A stretch of 64,000 bases of DNA from Tetraselmis striata (lineage: Eukaryota; Chlorophyta; Chlorodendrophyceae; Chlorodendrales; Chlorodendraceae), in assembly GCA_006384855.1 (NCBI GenBank), contig VCJN01000962.1:1-64000 (forward strand). The letters are read 5' to 3'. Shown in pieces: positions 22,383-33,204 of this stretch (position 1 is the stretch's first letter; the number at the start of each line of letters is the position of its first letter). The position numbers and the translations under genes are program-made. Under the pieces are notes generated by a model that was given only the letters and a program-made list of their open reading frames with translations, ran no database searches and had not been told where the DNA came from.

Positions 22383-23675
22383 GTGTGGGGTGGGCATTGA
22401 TACTTCAGTGTTAAGCTCTTGAAGTGGTGTCCGTTGGGTGCTTACACATTACGGGCCTAACTCCGCATTATTTGGGATATACATCTGACCCCCCCCCCCC
22501 CCCCCCCCAAAAAAGTTCCGAAAGAGCGTAAGGGCTGCTTGAATTCACCTCAGAAAGTCGGCTTAATCGAGTTGAATACAAACAAACGCCAGAGTACTTG
22601 GGCACATCCTGGCGCAGCCCTTGCTGCTTCCCACACCCCACTGGATGCAGCAGGCATGCTAATGGTTGTCCCGCTGCTATTGCCTCAGGGTGGGGCCCTC
22701 GAGGCGCGGCCTGGGTAGCAGGAACAGGAGCAGGGCAGCCCGGGCGCCGTGATGCCACTGCTGTGGAATAAGTAGATACAGCCGAGCTCCCTGCCGCCGT
22801 TGGAGCCAAGCCCGCACGCTCAACATGTTTACTCAGGTAGCGCCGTGACCATGTCGGGGGAGATCAGATGAGGGGGGCGTACAGCGTGCGGAGTCGAGCC
22901 GCCAGCACAGGCTTGCTGAATGAGGTAGTATCATAGCGCCAGCTGGCAGGGAGCGAAAGGCCGCTTTTCCTGCCGCACATTGACCCTTAATAATGGCAGT
23001 TTAATTAGTAATAGTGTAGTGCAGCTCCGGGATAATGCAGTTATCCTGCATCACACAGCATCATACCTGCAGCGCAGCTTATCCACCGCATTTGGCTGCC
23101 GTGTGGATCTCAAAGACATCGGCCGGGTAAGCGCCTCCTGTTGGGGCAAGCCGGTGCCCTGCATGAATGTACGCACGGTTTCCACCCGTGACGACCCACC
23201 AGCTGCCGGCGGGCGATAGCACACTGGTGCAGAGTGCGGCCATTCCCTTGTGGTTTTTTGTAAATATGCACGAGGCGTTGTCTCATGCAAGTCAATATGG
23301 TTAGGGGCCAATGTGATTAGCGGCGTCACACATGTGAGTGCTTGATACATGAAGAAACACAAGAGCTATCACATGTACTAGTGTCAGCTTGGAAGCTCCA
23401 CAGCCTTGATGCCTCTATCACGCTACTCTCTGCAGCTCCCGATAACACTGCCCGTGCACATCTGTCGCCAAGCACGGGCAGGATGGCTACAGGGTTCGCA
23501 CTCACTAGCTCGGGTGCACGCGCCGCCTTGCCGCCATGCGGTCGAGCACTACGGTGCATGGACAAGGTTTACAGTACCGGTATTGGTGCCGTAATTCGAC
23601 CTCCAAACTCCCAGAGTGTCTGCAGCATATGCCTGCTGAGCCTATTAACTAATGAATAATAACCACCTGCACTGC
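22383..23675. other. Intergenic stretch between GT29 and DUF1499 genes
   Basis: It contains a poly(C) run at 22491-22508. 22980-23130 is open on the plus strand and ends at a GTAAGC donor-like site, so it could hide an exon, but no domain is seen. The rest shows nothing recognisable. Confidence 0.35.
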
Positions 23676-24004
23676 TTACTTCAACTGTGTTCGTAACGCG
23701 TCAAAAAAGGCGCTCACGCGCAGCGCGTTCTTACCGAGGTCGCTCTTCCCGACGCGGGACCGGGACCGCACGTCCACCTGCGAGCCGCCGTCCGTCTTCG
23801 AGACCCGCACTATAACGTCGTCCTTGTACTTCATCAGCTTGGTCACGTCCACGCACTCCACCTCCAGGCGCTGCGCGTCCACATCCACCACCTCCGAGAA
23901 CATCTGCGCGCATACCGCTTGCACGGCAGCGAACACCTCTGCCGGACTTTTACTTGTGGTGAAGGGCTTCAGATCCGGGTGAACCTTCTGCTGCGCTGCG
24001 ATAT
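23676..24004 (-). CDS. DUF1499-domain protein, last exon
   Basis: The minus-strand exon starts after a TTGCAG acceptor at 24005 and runs 109 codons to the stop at 23676-23678. The C-terminal block VRSRSRVGKSDLGKNALRVSAFF is the hallmark end of DUF1499 proteins (R-S-x-S-R-x-G-x-x-D-x-G-x-N), preceded by a YKDDVIVRVS strand and an EVFAAVQAVCAQM helix. DUF1499 proteins occur in bacteria and in plastids of algae and plants, where their role is not established. Upstream exons should lie on the minus strand; 24193-24465 is a candidate but its frame link was not confirmed. No plastid-targeting region can be judged without the first exon. Confidence 0.75.
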
Positions 24005-24653
24005 CTGCAAGGCGCCAGGGGTTGCATACGTGAGGCGCAGCGCGCGACTGGTCCCGCCACGACCGCTATTAGTAGGGACTCGCTACCCTCACGATACCTG
24101 GACCTGCATATACCGGCACGCGCGGAGGTGGTACTGTGGGTGTGTCTTGTTTATGTTGGTTCTGAAATGTCGCCCCACCCGGTGCTGCATATCTACCGCA
24201 AAGCAGCGGGCAGTGCAGTATGGAGCACACCGCAACTGCGAGAGACGGACAGGGCGATGGACGCACCTACGGCTTTGCAGTCCACCTTCTTGAACTCGGG
24301 TGGGTTCTTAAGGTCGGTGGACACCTGGTTGAGAATAGACGAGGAGCAGCCCATCGTGTTGTCGAGTGGATCCTCCCTTGCAAGCGACAGTCCGCAGGGT
24401 GCAAACTTCCAAGTGGGCCACAAGCTGCTGAGCGTGGAAATCAGAGTATCTGCGCAGATCGTCAAGACACACTCCGCAGCTGAACGGACCTCACTGCGGA
24501 CCTCAATGCATGATTTCTGGCGGTGCCCACGGGAGAGCTCAGGCGCAGCAAAGCTGAGACTCGGCCTTTCACCGGTGAGAATTGCGGCGGACAGGGGAGC
24601 CTAGGAGCGCGGGCCGCAGGCGTTACGGGTACTATTAATGCGCATCGAATTTT
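24005..24653 (-). other. Probable upstream region of the DUF1499 gene
   Basis: The minus frame 24193-24465 codes a plausible but unrecognised peptide containing KFAPCGLSLAREDPLD and NPPEFKKVDCKAVG. The plus strand is also partly open. It is most likely introns plus an N-terminal exon of the DUF1499 gene. Confidence 0.35.
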
Positions 24654-24704
24654 ACTTGCATGAGTTAGCAGCAGAAGGCGATATCGGAAATCCCCAAAAT
24701 AAAA
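24654..24704 (-). repeat. LINE family 2 3'-tail copy
   Basis: The plus strand reads CATGAGTTAGCAGCAGAAGG, then CGATATCGGAAATC and CCAAAATAAAAGG, matching the tail of the LINE at 10764-10815. Confidence 0.7.
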
Positions 24705-25089
24705 GGATAAGTAATTCGATGTAATGCATCGAATTACATCGAGTAAGGATTACTATTGTCGCTGATACTTGCCGCGTCTTGCTGCTGCGCTGTGCTGCGC
24801 GGCTCTCGAGCTTGATGCGGCGGCCGCTACTACGGGTACAGGTACGGGTACGGGTATCCCTATATCCCATACCTGGTACCTGGTACCTGTAAGGATTAAG
24901 GTAGGATTACGAGCAGTTCGAATAAGTAGGGTCGGATGATAGACGACGCTGGCGTAACGCGTATTAACGCTAAATACTCGCACCAGAACGTGCCACGTAG
25001 ATCGAGGCGTCGCCACAGCGTCACTTCCCGGCGTGACGAGTATTCCGGAACAATGTTTAACGGATACGTTTTGGGGGAAATTCGAATAT
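24705..25089. other. Intergenic stretch, possible LINE family 2 remnant
   Basis: It directly adjoins the LINE tail and contains GGTACGGGTACGGGTA-type short repeats (24838-24895). No coding signal is seen. Confidence 0.35.
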
Positions 25090-26421
25090 ACCACTGTGGG
25101 GCCGCATTCGCCAAATGTGGATATATTAATACATGTTGGGTGTGAGTAGGCCCACGGAGCGTACTGTCCGCATTGAAAAGGGTAGCATAGCGGGGTGGGT
25201 GGGTTGCGCTAGCTGGTCCGCTGGCGTTAAGGCAGAAGGTGGACTCCCCTCGTGGTGCGGGTGAGTAATGGGTGAGTAATGTAGCAGGGCCGTAGCATGC
25301 TGTCGCTAGCGCCGCCCGACATCGGGAAGTCCAAGCGAATATATATAACTTTTGATTACATGAGCCAGCTGCAAAATTCAAGAAATCCATCCAGAAATCC
25401 AAAAGAAAATCCAGCTACGGGCCACCAGAGGCGGGAACCGCCATGACAGCCACCGACCAGGCATCGCCACCAGCCAGCCGCCGCTCCACGCAGTAGGGAC
25501 GCGCTCCCCAGCACACAATCCCGGGCCACTCCAATAGCGGCACTAGGCCGAATGTGATGTGAAGGCGCCGACATGAAAGGAGCTTCGAAGTAGAGGTCTC
25601 GCAGCAAGGAGCGGAAGTGGGGGGTCCAACCCAGAACGGGGCGCCACGGGCGTGCAACAGACGCAGGCCACCCAACGCCAAATCCGCCGCCAGCTCGGTC
25701 GCGTCCTTTTCCGCCAAATGTAGAACGCCTTCCCTAGCATAATATCCCGGGCCACTCCAATATATGGCGGCGCTGAGCCGAAGTGATAATGTGATGTGGA
25801 GGCGAGCCAACAGGACAGGAAGGGAGAAAGTGCTCAACGAGTAGGGAATGGAGAGCCGACCGGGCCAGCAACGACGTAAGACGCCTGTGTCCAGCGCGCG
25901 TTGTTCCGCCCAGCGCCAGATCCGCCGCCAACTCGGTCGCGTCCCCTTCCGCCGAGCGTAGAACTCCCAGCAACGACGTGCGTAAGATTAGCTAACTTTC
26001 AAACTAATCCTTAGACGAATCTTAACGTTTCCATTACTACTCACCACTGGGGACATATCCGCAGAATAGTCCGATGCAATCAAACCTCTACATTCCCAAT
26101 ATGTAAAAACACATCTACATTACCAATATGTCGATTGAACCATATTGTGGGGCCGCATTATTCGCCATCATTCCGCCCATGGGCGGGCAGCCTGTCGCTG
26201 GCGGCACACCCCAAAGGGTAAGCCAACCGAAAAGCTGCCACGATGCCGCACACGGCAGCGCCGTGCGTGGGATTATTGATGTAGTCGAGCGGGACGCTGG
26301 ATAACTCTGCCCAACCGCCAAAGTGCTTGATCTTTGCAGCACCACGCCGATGGCGTACGCCGCAGTGGCCGCGCCTCTACGGAGAGAGTGTGACGTCCAC
26401 ACAAATCCGGGAGGCGGGCTG
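25090..26421 (-). mobile_element. Tyrosine-recombinase element fossil, inverted copy, 3' part (interrupted)
   Basis: 25090-25340 and 25980-26421 match, inverted, 32110-32365 and about 31730-32100. The recombinase end (minus frame with HSLRRGAATAAYAIG, 26160-26420) is related to the copy at 30.9-32.0 kb. A 620-bp block (25354-25975) carrying a LINE family 2 tail and an internal duplication interrupts it. The element is broken and only its 3' part remains. Confidence 0.65.
25354..25975 (-). mobile_element. LINE family 2 tail with a duplicated ~240-bp block, inserted in the recombinase fossil
   Basis: The plus strand starts with the tail motif TTACATGAGCCAGCTGCAAA (25356). Inside, 25495-25735 and 25736-25970 are diverged copies of one block: both have CCCGGGCCACTCCAATA and code, on the minus strand, GDATELAADLALGG or KDATELAADLALGG. 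The flanking recombinase-element homology is split across it. Confidence 0.5.
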
Positions 26422-26498
26422 TGTAAGGATATGTACCACACAAATCCCCATACATGTGGATACCCAGTGCCTTGTGCGTTTTGTGCGGTATCCTTACA
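26422..26498 (+). mobile_element. Tiny TIR element (MITE-like), copy 1
   Basis: 77 bp bounded by TGTAAGGATA and TATCCTTACA (10-bp inverted ends), with interior GTACCACACAAATCCCCAT. Two more copies lie at 26684-26756 and 40497-40569. It sits exactly at the edge of the recombinase-element homology. No clear target-site duplication is seen. Confidence 0.75.
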
Positions 26499-26683
26499 GA
26501 TGGTCCTTCTACGCACGCATTGGATCCGGCTTCGATCCCGCGGAGGTAGAAACATAAAATATGATATAATATCCCGCAACGTTGGACGACCCGGCCAATG
26601 CGGATCGCCACCGAATCCAAGCCGATACGTTGCTGGAGGAGGTCCTCCATCCTATTGGGGGGGGGGGGGGGGGGGGGGGGGGG

Positions 26684-26756
26684 TATAAGGATATGTACCA
26701 CACAAATCCCCATGTGGGTACCTAGTGCCTGGTGCGTTTTGCGCGGTATCCTTACA
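26684..26756 (+). mobile_element. Tiny TIR element (MITE-like), copy 2
   Basis: 73 bp, about 90% like copy 1, preceded directly by a poly(G) run (26657-26683) that has replaced its first bases (TATAAGGATA instead of TGTAAGGATA). Its right end TATCCTTACA is intact. Confidence 0.7.
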
Positions 26757-27165
26757 TTTGAGAGCATTACAAAATTTCAAAGTTGAGTATGGCTTTGCCC
26801 AAAAGATTGCGCAGGCTTTTTTACACGGACAAGAGCCGAAATTGGCAGGAATGTTAAGTGAAAGCGTGGAGAGAAAACGGAGTCAGGGGGGGCGCTGCGG
26901 GTAACGCCGCAAAAACTGGAAGATGGCAGGCTATGCTATTATGGCTTCTTTTATGTCTACTAATGATGCACACAAAAACGGCGCAACGATAGGTGCCTAG
27001 TAGTTAGTTCCCGTACCAGTGAGCATCACTTGTAGCCGAAAAGCGGACAGGGAAAGGGAGGAAACCCCATAAACTAGTTTAGTTCATTTCAAAGTTGAGT
27101 CTGGTTTTGCCAGTTATGAGCGAACGGAGAGAGCGGTTGATTGACGGAGAAGGGGTAGCGCCAGG

Positions 27166-27864
27166 TCATGAAGGGGGCACCGGGAAGGCTACCGCTGCGG
27201 AGTCTTGTTGGACTTGGAAGTGGCGGAGGGGCGCGAAGTGACCGAAGAAGAGCCATGCGCCAGGCGAAGGAAGCACGTTGGGGTCGATGTAGTCCAGAAC
27301 GACGTCGGAGGTAGTGTCCCAGCCGCCTTGGTAGCGAATGTGGGACAGTGGAGCTCCGATGGCGTTAGCGGCAGACGCTGCTCCCTTGCGAAGGCTGTGC
27401 GGGACTTCCTGTGAGCTCATGGAAGTGCCAGCGGGAGGGGCAGCACCGACAAGACGAACCCACGGCTGTAGAGAGCCCGTCCGACATTGTAGGTAGCGGC
27501 GGTCCAAGATTTGGACTGCTCGCTTGGGGTTACCGCCCAAAAGTTTGTCTCGGCCAAGCCAACATGAACCAGGGGGACAGATTGTACTTAGTCGATGCCG
27601 AAGTGGTGCAGGAGACGTGCAACGTGGGGGTGTTCTGACACTGGAAGGAGCAGCACGCGCAGGTCGTCGGGGCCCCGTCGACCAGCGCGGCCTTTCTAGC
27701 GGTACACCTGCATGGTAATATTGTAATCGTCGACATGCACATCCCGCACTCGGCAGGACACGCCAGTAAGTCCCCTGGCAAAGAACGTGAAGTTGACAAC
27801 CGAGCGAGGCCACGAGGGCTCGGAGGTTGTACTGGTACTCCGGGCCGGTTTGCCCGGAATTCAT
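27166..27864 (-). pseudogene. Tyrosine recombinase C-terminal region of element B (fossil)
   Basis: It shows HSLRKGAASAANAIG (H-x-x-R), GGWDTTSDVV and VLDYIDPNVLP (candidate Tyr nucleophile), the order expected for the catalytic half of DIRS/PAT tyrosine recombinases. Such enzymes integrate circular DNA copies without a target duplication. It lies just inside the B1 repeat of element B. Confidence 0.65.
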
Positions 27865-28429
27865 TTTTCGAATTTACCAGCACTATTCCCCGCAAGTATT
27901 ACAAACAGTGTATCGCCCGGCCCGCGGGCTTGGTACCGATACATGCACGAGACGAGGTCATCATGCCATTAAACGCATTATACTGTGCCAAAAAGAAACA
28001 TATATATTTTTTTTAGAAATGTAGGGCATTGTAGCCCCCACCCTTCCCCAAGCTAGCCGGCTCAGCGGTACATAAATACTGAGCACAATATAGCTATTCC
28101 GGTTGGCTCCCCTCCCCCATCACACCTCAGTAGCAACAGGCGGGACGCCTCTGGCTGCCTTAGCGTGCCTGCTAAGCTCTAGATGGGATGGGTCTGACTT
28201 AGGTAGGGACAACAAGGGGGCCTTGCTGTCTTATCTATAGCCCACTGGAAGGAGGAGGGGCTAGGAAACATTGGAGGATGGCCGGTAGCTTGAGCTGTGA
28301 TAACACTTCGTGTTCCCCACTGTGGAGATAGCAGGTTCTGAGAGCAACTCAGTCTGAGCGAGTGGATGCAGGAGACTAGACATTGTAACAAATTTCAATT
28401 TCAATTTCAATTTGGAGTGGGAGCAGACA

Positions 28430-28905
28430 TATGCAACTATGTCCGCTCGACGAAGCTGTAAGCGACATCAGCATGCAAGGGGACTCGCAAGTGGCAGCCT
28501 CCAGGCGGCGCTGCCGTAATAGCATTAGCCCACGACGAGCTGCGGCAAGGTGCAGGCTGTCCTTAGCGATCGGGTCGAGGTTGTGCATCTCGAAGAACGT
28601 GTTGATTGCGGACAGCAGGTAGGGCTGCAACGACTTAGCCCCAATGTGCCCTCGCTCGCCAACCCAAGCATCGTACCGGACGACAGTAGCAGTGGTCGCC
28701 TCCAGCGGGCTGATGTTCTCGGAGTCGTGGCAGAACTCCGCGAACTGAGAGAGCCTGCCGGCGTAGCTCTTGAGGGTCTGAGCGGTGAGGGAGCTGGAGA
28801 GTACATCGGGGGTCCGCTATCCCAACTCGTCTGAGCCAAATGCGTCATGCAGCCGAGACCGGAGCGAAGCACCCCAAGGGGCAACAGCTTCGGGCTCGTC
28901 AATTA
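28430..28905 (-). pseudogene. Recombinase N-terminal-like region of element B (fossil)
   Basis: The minus frame contains LKSYAGRLSQFAEFC, ATVVRYDAWVGERGHIG and LLSAINTFFEMH, the helical SAM-like DNA-binding half typical of tyrosine recombinases. A similar block occurs in the element at 30.9-32.0 kb. Confidence 0.5.
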
Positions 28906-29613
28906 GGTAAGTGCGGCGCTTGGCAGACAGGGTTACATAGGGGCGGTCACTGTTAGCAAAATACTCGGCAGCAGCGGTTAGGTTTCCGGCGGTTGGCCGA
29001 TAGTTGGTGGACGGGTTTGCCACACCATCGATACGGGTTTGCGGGGCTCGGTTCAGGTAGGAGGGCCGCCCCGCGTGCCCTTCGCGCTCGTAGCGCCTGT
29101 CATGTATGTGCGTAACGTACACACGCGAAGCTTAATCGTTGCGAACCAGTTTTAACACGCAGTGTAACAACCGACTGACGCAGCGGTGAGATGGTATGAA
29201 AGGCGGTTTGTTGAGCCGCCATGCGCAGGTGTGCGGATGGTTGAGCCGCACTCGGTTGTATACGTAAGAAGCGCCGCACCAAAGAAGGTCTAAATGCAGT
29301 CTGTAAGGTGGGGGGGTCTGGTCCTGACACAGGGCGCTCATCCCGTCGTTGAGGTGCTAGCGCTCCCCTTGCGGCGGTCACCGAAAGGTGGCCTCGCAAA
29401 GCGCCAGCGGCTCCGACGAAAGGCGCCCACACCGTCACTCGTGCTCACCTTCGCGGCCACGCCCACGACCGCCACCACGACCACGTCCCCGCCCGCGCCA
29501 TGCAGTAGCTGCCGCCTCTCGAGCAGTAGCGGTTGCTTTGGCGCTGCTTGCAACTGTCGCCTCGAAGACGCGACGCTCGTAGTCCCTCATGAGGTCCCCA
29601 AAAATCGCAGAAC

Positions 29614-30423
29614 CTAGATGCTCAGAAGCAGGCTGAAAATGCTGGGCTCGCAGCGACCACCTTGGTCACCGTGCACGCGTTTGACCTCATTAAGCCTCCG
29701 CCGTAAGAAGGCCAGACGAAAGCGAAACGCCGTGTCGATGGCTTCGGCGTGATTCCGTACACGTGCGAGGTAGGGGGTGAAGTCTTGATTTGCAGCTGGG
29801 ACGTAGGGTAGGAGCTCGTCAAGAGCTACAAAAAGTGCGGCCATGTGGGCGCCGAAACACGACATCCAAAGGTACTCTTCATGGGCTGGCTGACGCCGGT
29901 CATCCTGCTTGAGGTACTCGTTCGTTAGGTCGGTGCTCAGGGGGAAGAGTCCAGGCACTCGGCTGACCGGTCGAACGGCCTCGTAACCAGACTCTGCTCG
30001 TTGCAGTAGCTCTGGCACCGCGAGGTTGTCGTCCTCGTCACTCGCGGATTTTGCTCCGACACGGCCGCCCTGGGCTGGCTCTAGCAAGTCGGGGCGCACT
30101 GCGGCTCCCCCGCTGCCTCTCGGCTGTCCCGCGATGCGCTGCCCGGAACCGGAGCAATGTGCCCCGCCTCCATCAACAACACGGTCACGAGCCATCAATT
30201 GAGCTAACGCTGTTCCAAGCTCGCGCAGCAATGTCGACGGGGCCTTCACGTCTGCTTGAAAGAATTCGAGCGTCGGCTCCACGACGGGTTCTTCTCCATC
30301 TGACATGGTAACGCACGGACGTACGGTTGAGAATTTCACACATACACGGGTGGTGAGTCGGGTGTGGTCTTGAACAACCTGGGGTGACCTTGCTCGCAAC
30401 AAGTTACGAGACAGGTTTAACAT
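29614..30423 (-). pseudogene. Gag-like region of element B (fossil)
   Basis: An open stretch of 269 codons. The second half (EYLWMSCFGAHMAALFVALD and FRFRLAFLRRRLNEVKR) is alpha-helical and resembles the gag-like ORFs of DIRS-order elements in algae. It lies at the 5' end, directly after A1, where a gag-like ORF is expected. Confidence 0.45.
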
Positions 30424-30500
30424 CGTTGCGTGTAACGCAGCGAAAACTGGAAGATGGCAGGCTCAGTTGTTATGGCTGCTTTTATGTCAACTACTACTGC

Positions 30501-30905
30501 AACCCCCTTGGCCGCTTCTGCATGACATGGTACAAAAGCTGCGCCAGAGCGGTGCAGTTGCTACCGTAGTCCCCCCTCTTTGGGAGGGCACGGTGTGGCA
30601 CCAAGCACTTACCGAGATAGAGCGCGGTGGCGGAGCGCGTAGTGATATAATGCCTCGCCGTGATCTTTTCCGGCCGAGGCGGAGGGCAAGGCGCGATGTG
30701 CCCGGAGCGCCGCGTTGGGCAGTGAGTATCTTCCGTGTGCCATTCCGTCCTGGCTGCAAGTACGCCGCGGATCAGTGAGCGCAACCTTGGCGCTGTTCCC
30801 CGTACGACGCGGTGCTACGCATGTCCTCAGGCCCGCGCGCGCACCACGCGTGCCGCATGCAAAATAGCTGTTAGACATCCAGACGACCGGCACGAACCCG
30901 TGGGC
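30501..30905. other. Stretch between element B and the next recombinase copy
   Basis: No gene is seen. It has overlapping short frames on both strands, and a plus frame reaches GWAVSIFR near 30715. Confidence 0.35.
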
Positions 30906-32365
30906 AGCTACATACGATGCGCGTCCGTACATGCGTGCATTTCTAGGCAACGACCAACACGGCGAAACGCGGCGCTTCATTTGTACGCGTCGGTGTGGGC
31001 AGAGATTACCGCCATTACGTACGGCAATGAGCAGAGTGTGCCGCCCCTGGGTGCCACGCCGGCAACCGTCGCGCGCTACATTGCGTGGCATGCTTAGCGG
31101 GGGACTGTCAAGGCAGCCAGCCTGCAGCCTTACCTGCGACCAACACGTTCTACCGCGATCACGGCGCGGAGCCGGCGGCGCAAGGCGACCTCATCAGCAA
31201 GGTGAGAAAGGGCCTTGCGGCATCGCAACATATTGAGCCAAACCCGCCCGGGGTCCGCACCGACGTGCCCACCCGGTTGATCACACGGACATTGCGGCTG
31301 GCGGAGACCTTGCGTGAGGAGTTGGGACCCACATGGACCCGCGACCAGCATCCTCGTATCCTCTACTTGTTCCGCGCCGCGATGGCAGTCGTTGCCATGC
31401 ATGTGTCCTACATCATGGCAAGGCCGGCGTAGCTTGCCCAACGGACGATTTGACGGTTACGCAAGATGGCACAATCCTACAGTACCATCGGGACCGAAAA
31501 GGCAAACGAGGGAAACACCGTGACCGCAAGTTACAGTGTCAGATTCCTGCGCGCGCGCAACCCCCGATGTCCCTGCTGCTCTATTTTGATGCCGCACGCG
31601 CAATTTATTGCAATCAGCGCGGATTGCCAGCAGCCCGGTGGGCAGTGACTCACGACGAGTCGGCGGCATCGTGACATCGACCACCGTTACAGACCGGTTG
31701 CAGCTAGTGGCACATATGTTGGAGGAGCACCCGCCTCCCCGGTTTGTGTGGACGTCACACTCTCTCCGGAAAGGCGCGGCCACTGCGGCGTACGCCATCG
31801 GCGTGGTGCTGCGGAAGATCAAGCACTTTGGCGGTTGGGCGGAGTTGTCAAGCGTCGTGCTCGACTACATCAATCCCACGGCGCTGCCGTGTGCGGCATC
31901 CTGGCAGCTCATCTTCGGTTACCCCTTGGGGTGGGCCGCCAGCGACAGGCTCCCCGTCCATGGGCGGCATGATGGCAATTGCGGCCCCACAATATGGTTA
32001 AATGGCCTTATTGGTAATGTAGAGGTTTGATTACACCGGACTATATATCATGTTACCGGTAATGGTAATGTTAAGATTCTAGTTTGAATGTTAGCTACAC
32101 GTACTCGCAGTACGCGTACCGTTTGGACTTCCCATTGTCCAGCGGCGCTAGCGACAGCATGCGACAGCCATGCTACATTACTCACCGGCACCACGAGGGG
32201 ATTCCACCTTCTGTCTTTGCGCCGGCTGACTAGCTAGCGCAACCCACCCAACCCGATATGCTACTCTTTTCAATGCGGACAGTACGCCTCTTGGGCCTAC
32301 TCACACCCGAAACATGCAAAAGATTCGCATCATCTTTGGCAAGTGCGGCCCCACAATGGTTAGAC
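30906..32365 (+). mobile_element. Tyrosine-recombinase element fossil, plus-strand copy
   Basis: A recombinase region (about 30940-31985) is followed by a non-coding tail, and 32110-32365 matches 25090-25340 inverted. Recognisable blocks in order: ALHLYASVWAEITAITYGNE and GATPATVARYIAWHA (N-terminal half); RAAMAVVAMHVSYIMARPA; TWTSHSLRKGAATAAYAIG with FVWTSHSLRKG at about 31740-31800; HFGGWAELSSVVLDYINP (candidate Tyr). No reverse transcriptase is seen, so it could be Crypton-like or an internal part of a DIRS-like element. It is broken. Confidence 0.6.
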
Positions 32366-32485
32366 CGTGCATAGTAGTAGGACGTCGGCGATTACTTGTA
32401 CCACGCCAAGTAATTCGGCGATTACTTGTACCCGGGTGCTGAAGCGTTGGACAGAAACCATTATTCATAACTACTATACTACAGG
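32366..32485. other. Short unassigned stretch
   Basis: It holds a near-duplicate GTACCACGCCAAGTAATT/GCGATTACTTGTACC pair (32385-32430). Nothing else is recognised. Confidence 0.35.
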
Positions 32486-32507
32486 CACTGTGAGATTCAG
32501 ATGTGAC
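32486..32507. repeat. Terminal inverted repeat, left end
   Basis: 22 bp, exact inverse complement of 40397-40418 and 1892-1913. Confidence 0.8.
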
Positions 32508-33204
32508 ATACAGGTGACGAAGCACTACTACTAGCGACTATTATTTATCCGTGAAGGCTGCTGCTGGTGGCGGCACGTCCATCCAGTTACGTGCGAGTAC
32601 ATCCGGCGTTATTGCCGGCGGGCGATAAATCCTTTTTGTCATCATTCTGGTAGTCGTACCAGCCCGGTGAAGCGTACATGGCACTGACGTACAAGGTACA
32701 AGGTTGTCCGTGTAGTACCGGGTAGTACGCGATATATTTATTACGCCGGTACCGGGTATCTAGTACCCGGTACCCGGTACCCGGGCACGATGGAGAGTGG
32801 TCCTGTGGATAACTACGACTATTAGTACATGGGAGCGCAAATCTCAGCCGTACTATTCGGTAACACTGGGGAATTTTGTGTACATTATAGCTAGTACTGC
32901 TGAACGGGCCTGCCAGCCGTCCGATCAAAGGTCATCAGATGGGCGGTTTGGCTGCCATGTTTTGCCAAAGAGTGCTCACGTTACATAAATATTCGCGAGG
33001 GGGAGGGCGGGGGCAGGCAGCGGTTTGCCGAAGAATGATTGAATTACAATATTCGCGACAGCTGCCATCGGGGAATGTGGCCCGGCGGGGGGGGGTGGGG
33101 GGGCGGGCGGGCGTGGTCCCCCCGCCGCCCCCGCGCCCCCCCCCCCCCCCCCCCCCCGCCGCTCCCGCCGGGGGAGTGAGGGGAGGGGGGTAAGGGGGCG
33201 GGGG
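32508..33204. other. Non-coding stretch with GTACCGGGTA repeats and G/C runs
   Basis: Nested GGTACCCGGTACCCGG words lie at 32745-32785. A G-rich block near 33085-33110 is followed by poly(C) (33130-33157), which could pair into a hairpin. No gene is seen. Confidence 0.4.

Larger units (their letters stand above)
26774..30500 (-). mobile_element. Split-direct-repeat tyrosine-recombinase element B (PAT/TOC-like fossil)
   Basis: On the minus strand the order is A1 (30500-30432), internal, B1 (27112-27086), A2 (from about 26965 to 26901), B2 (26799-26774). The A copies share AAAACTGGAAGATGGCAGG and TTATGGCT; the B copies share TTTCAAAGTTGAGT. The arrangement is A1-internal-B1A2B2, as in element A. 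Inside, from 5' to 3', are a gag-like region (30423-29614), a recombinase N-terminal-like region (about 28900-28430) and a recombinase C-terminal region (27864-27166). No reverse transcriptase was recognised. The A and B copies are more diverged than in element A, so it is older. It is broken, with several breaks. Confidence 0.75.
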
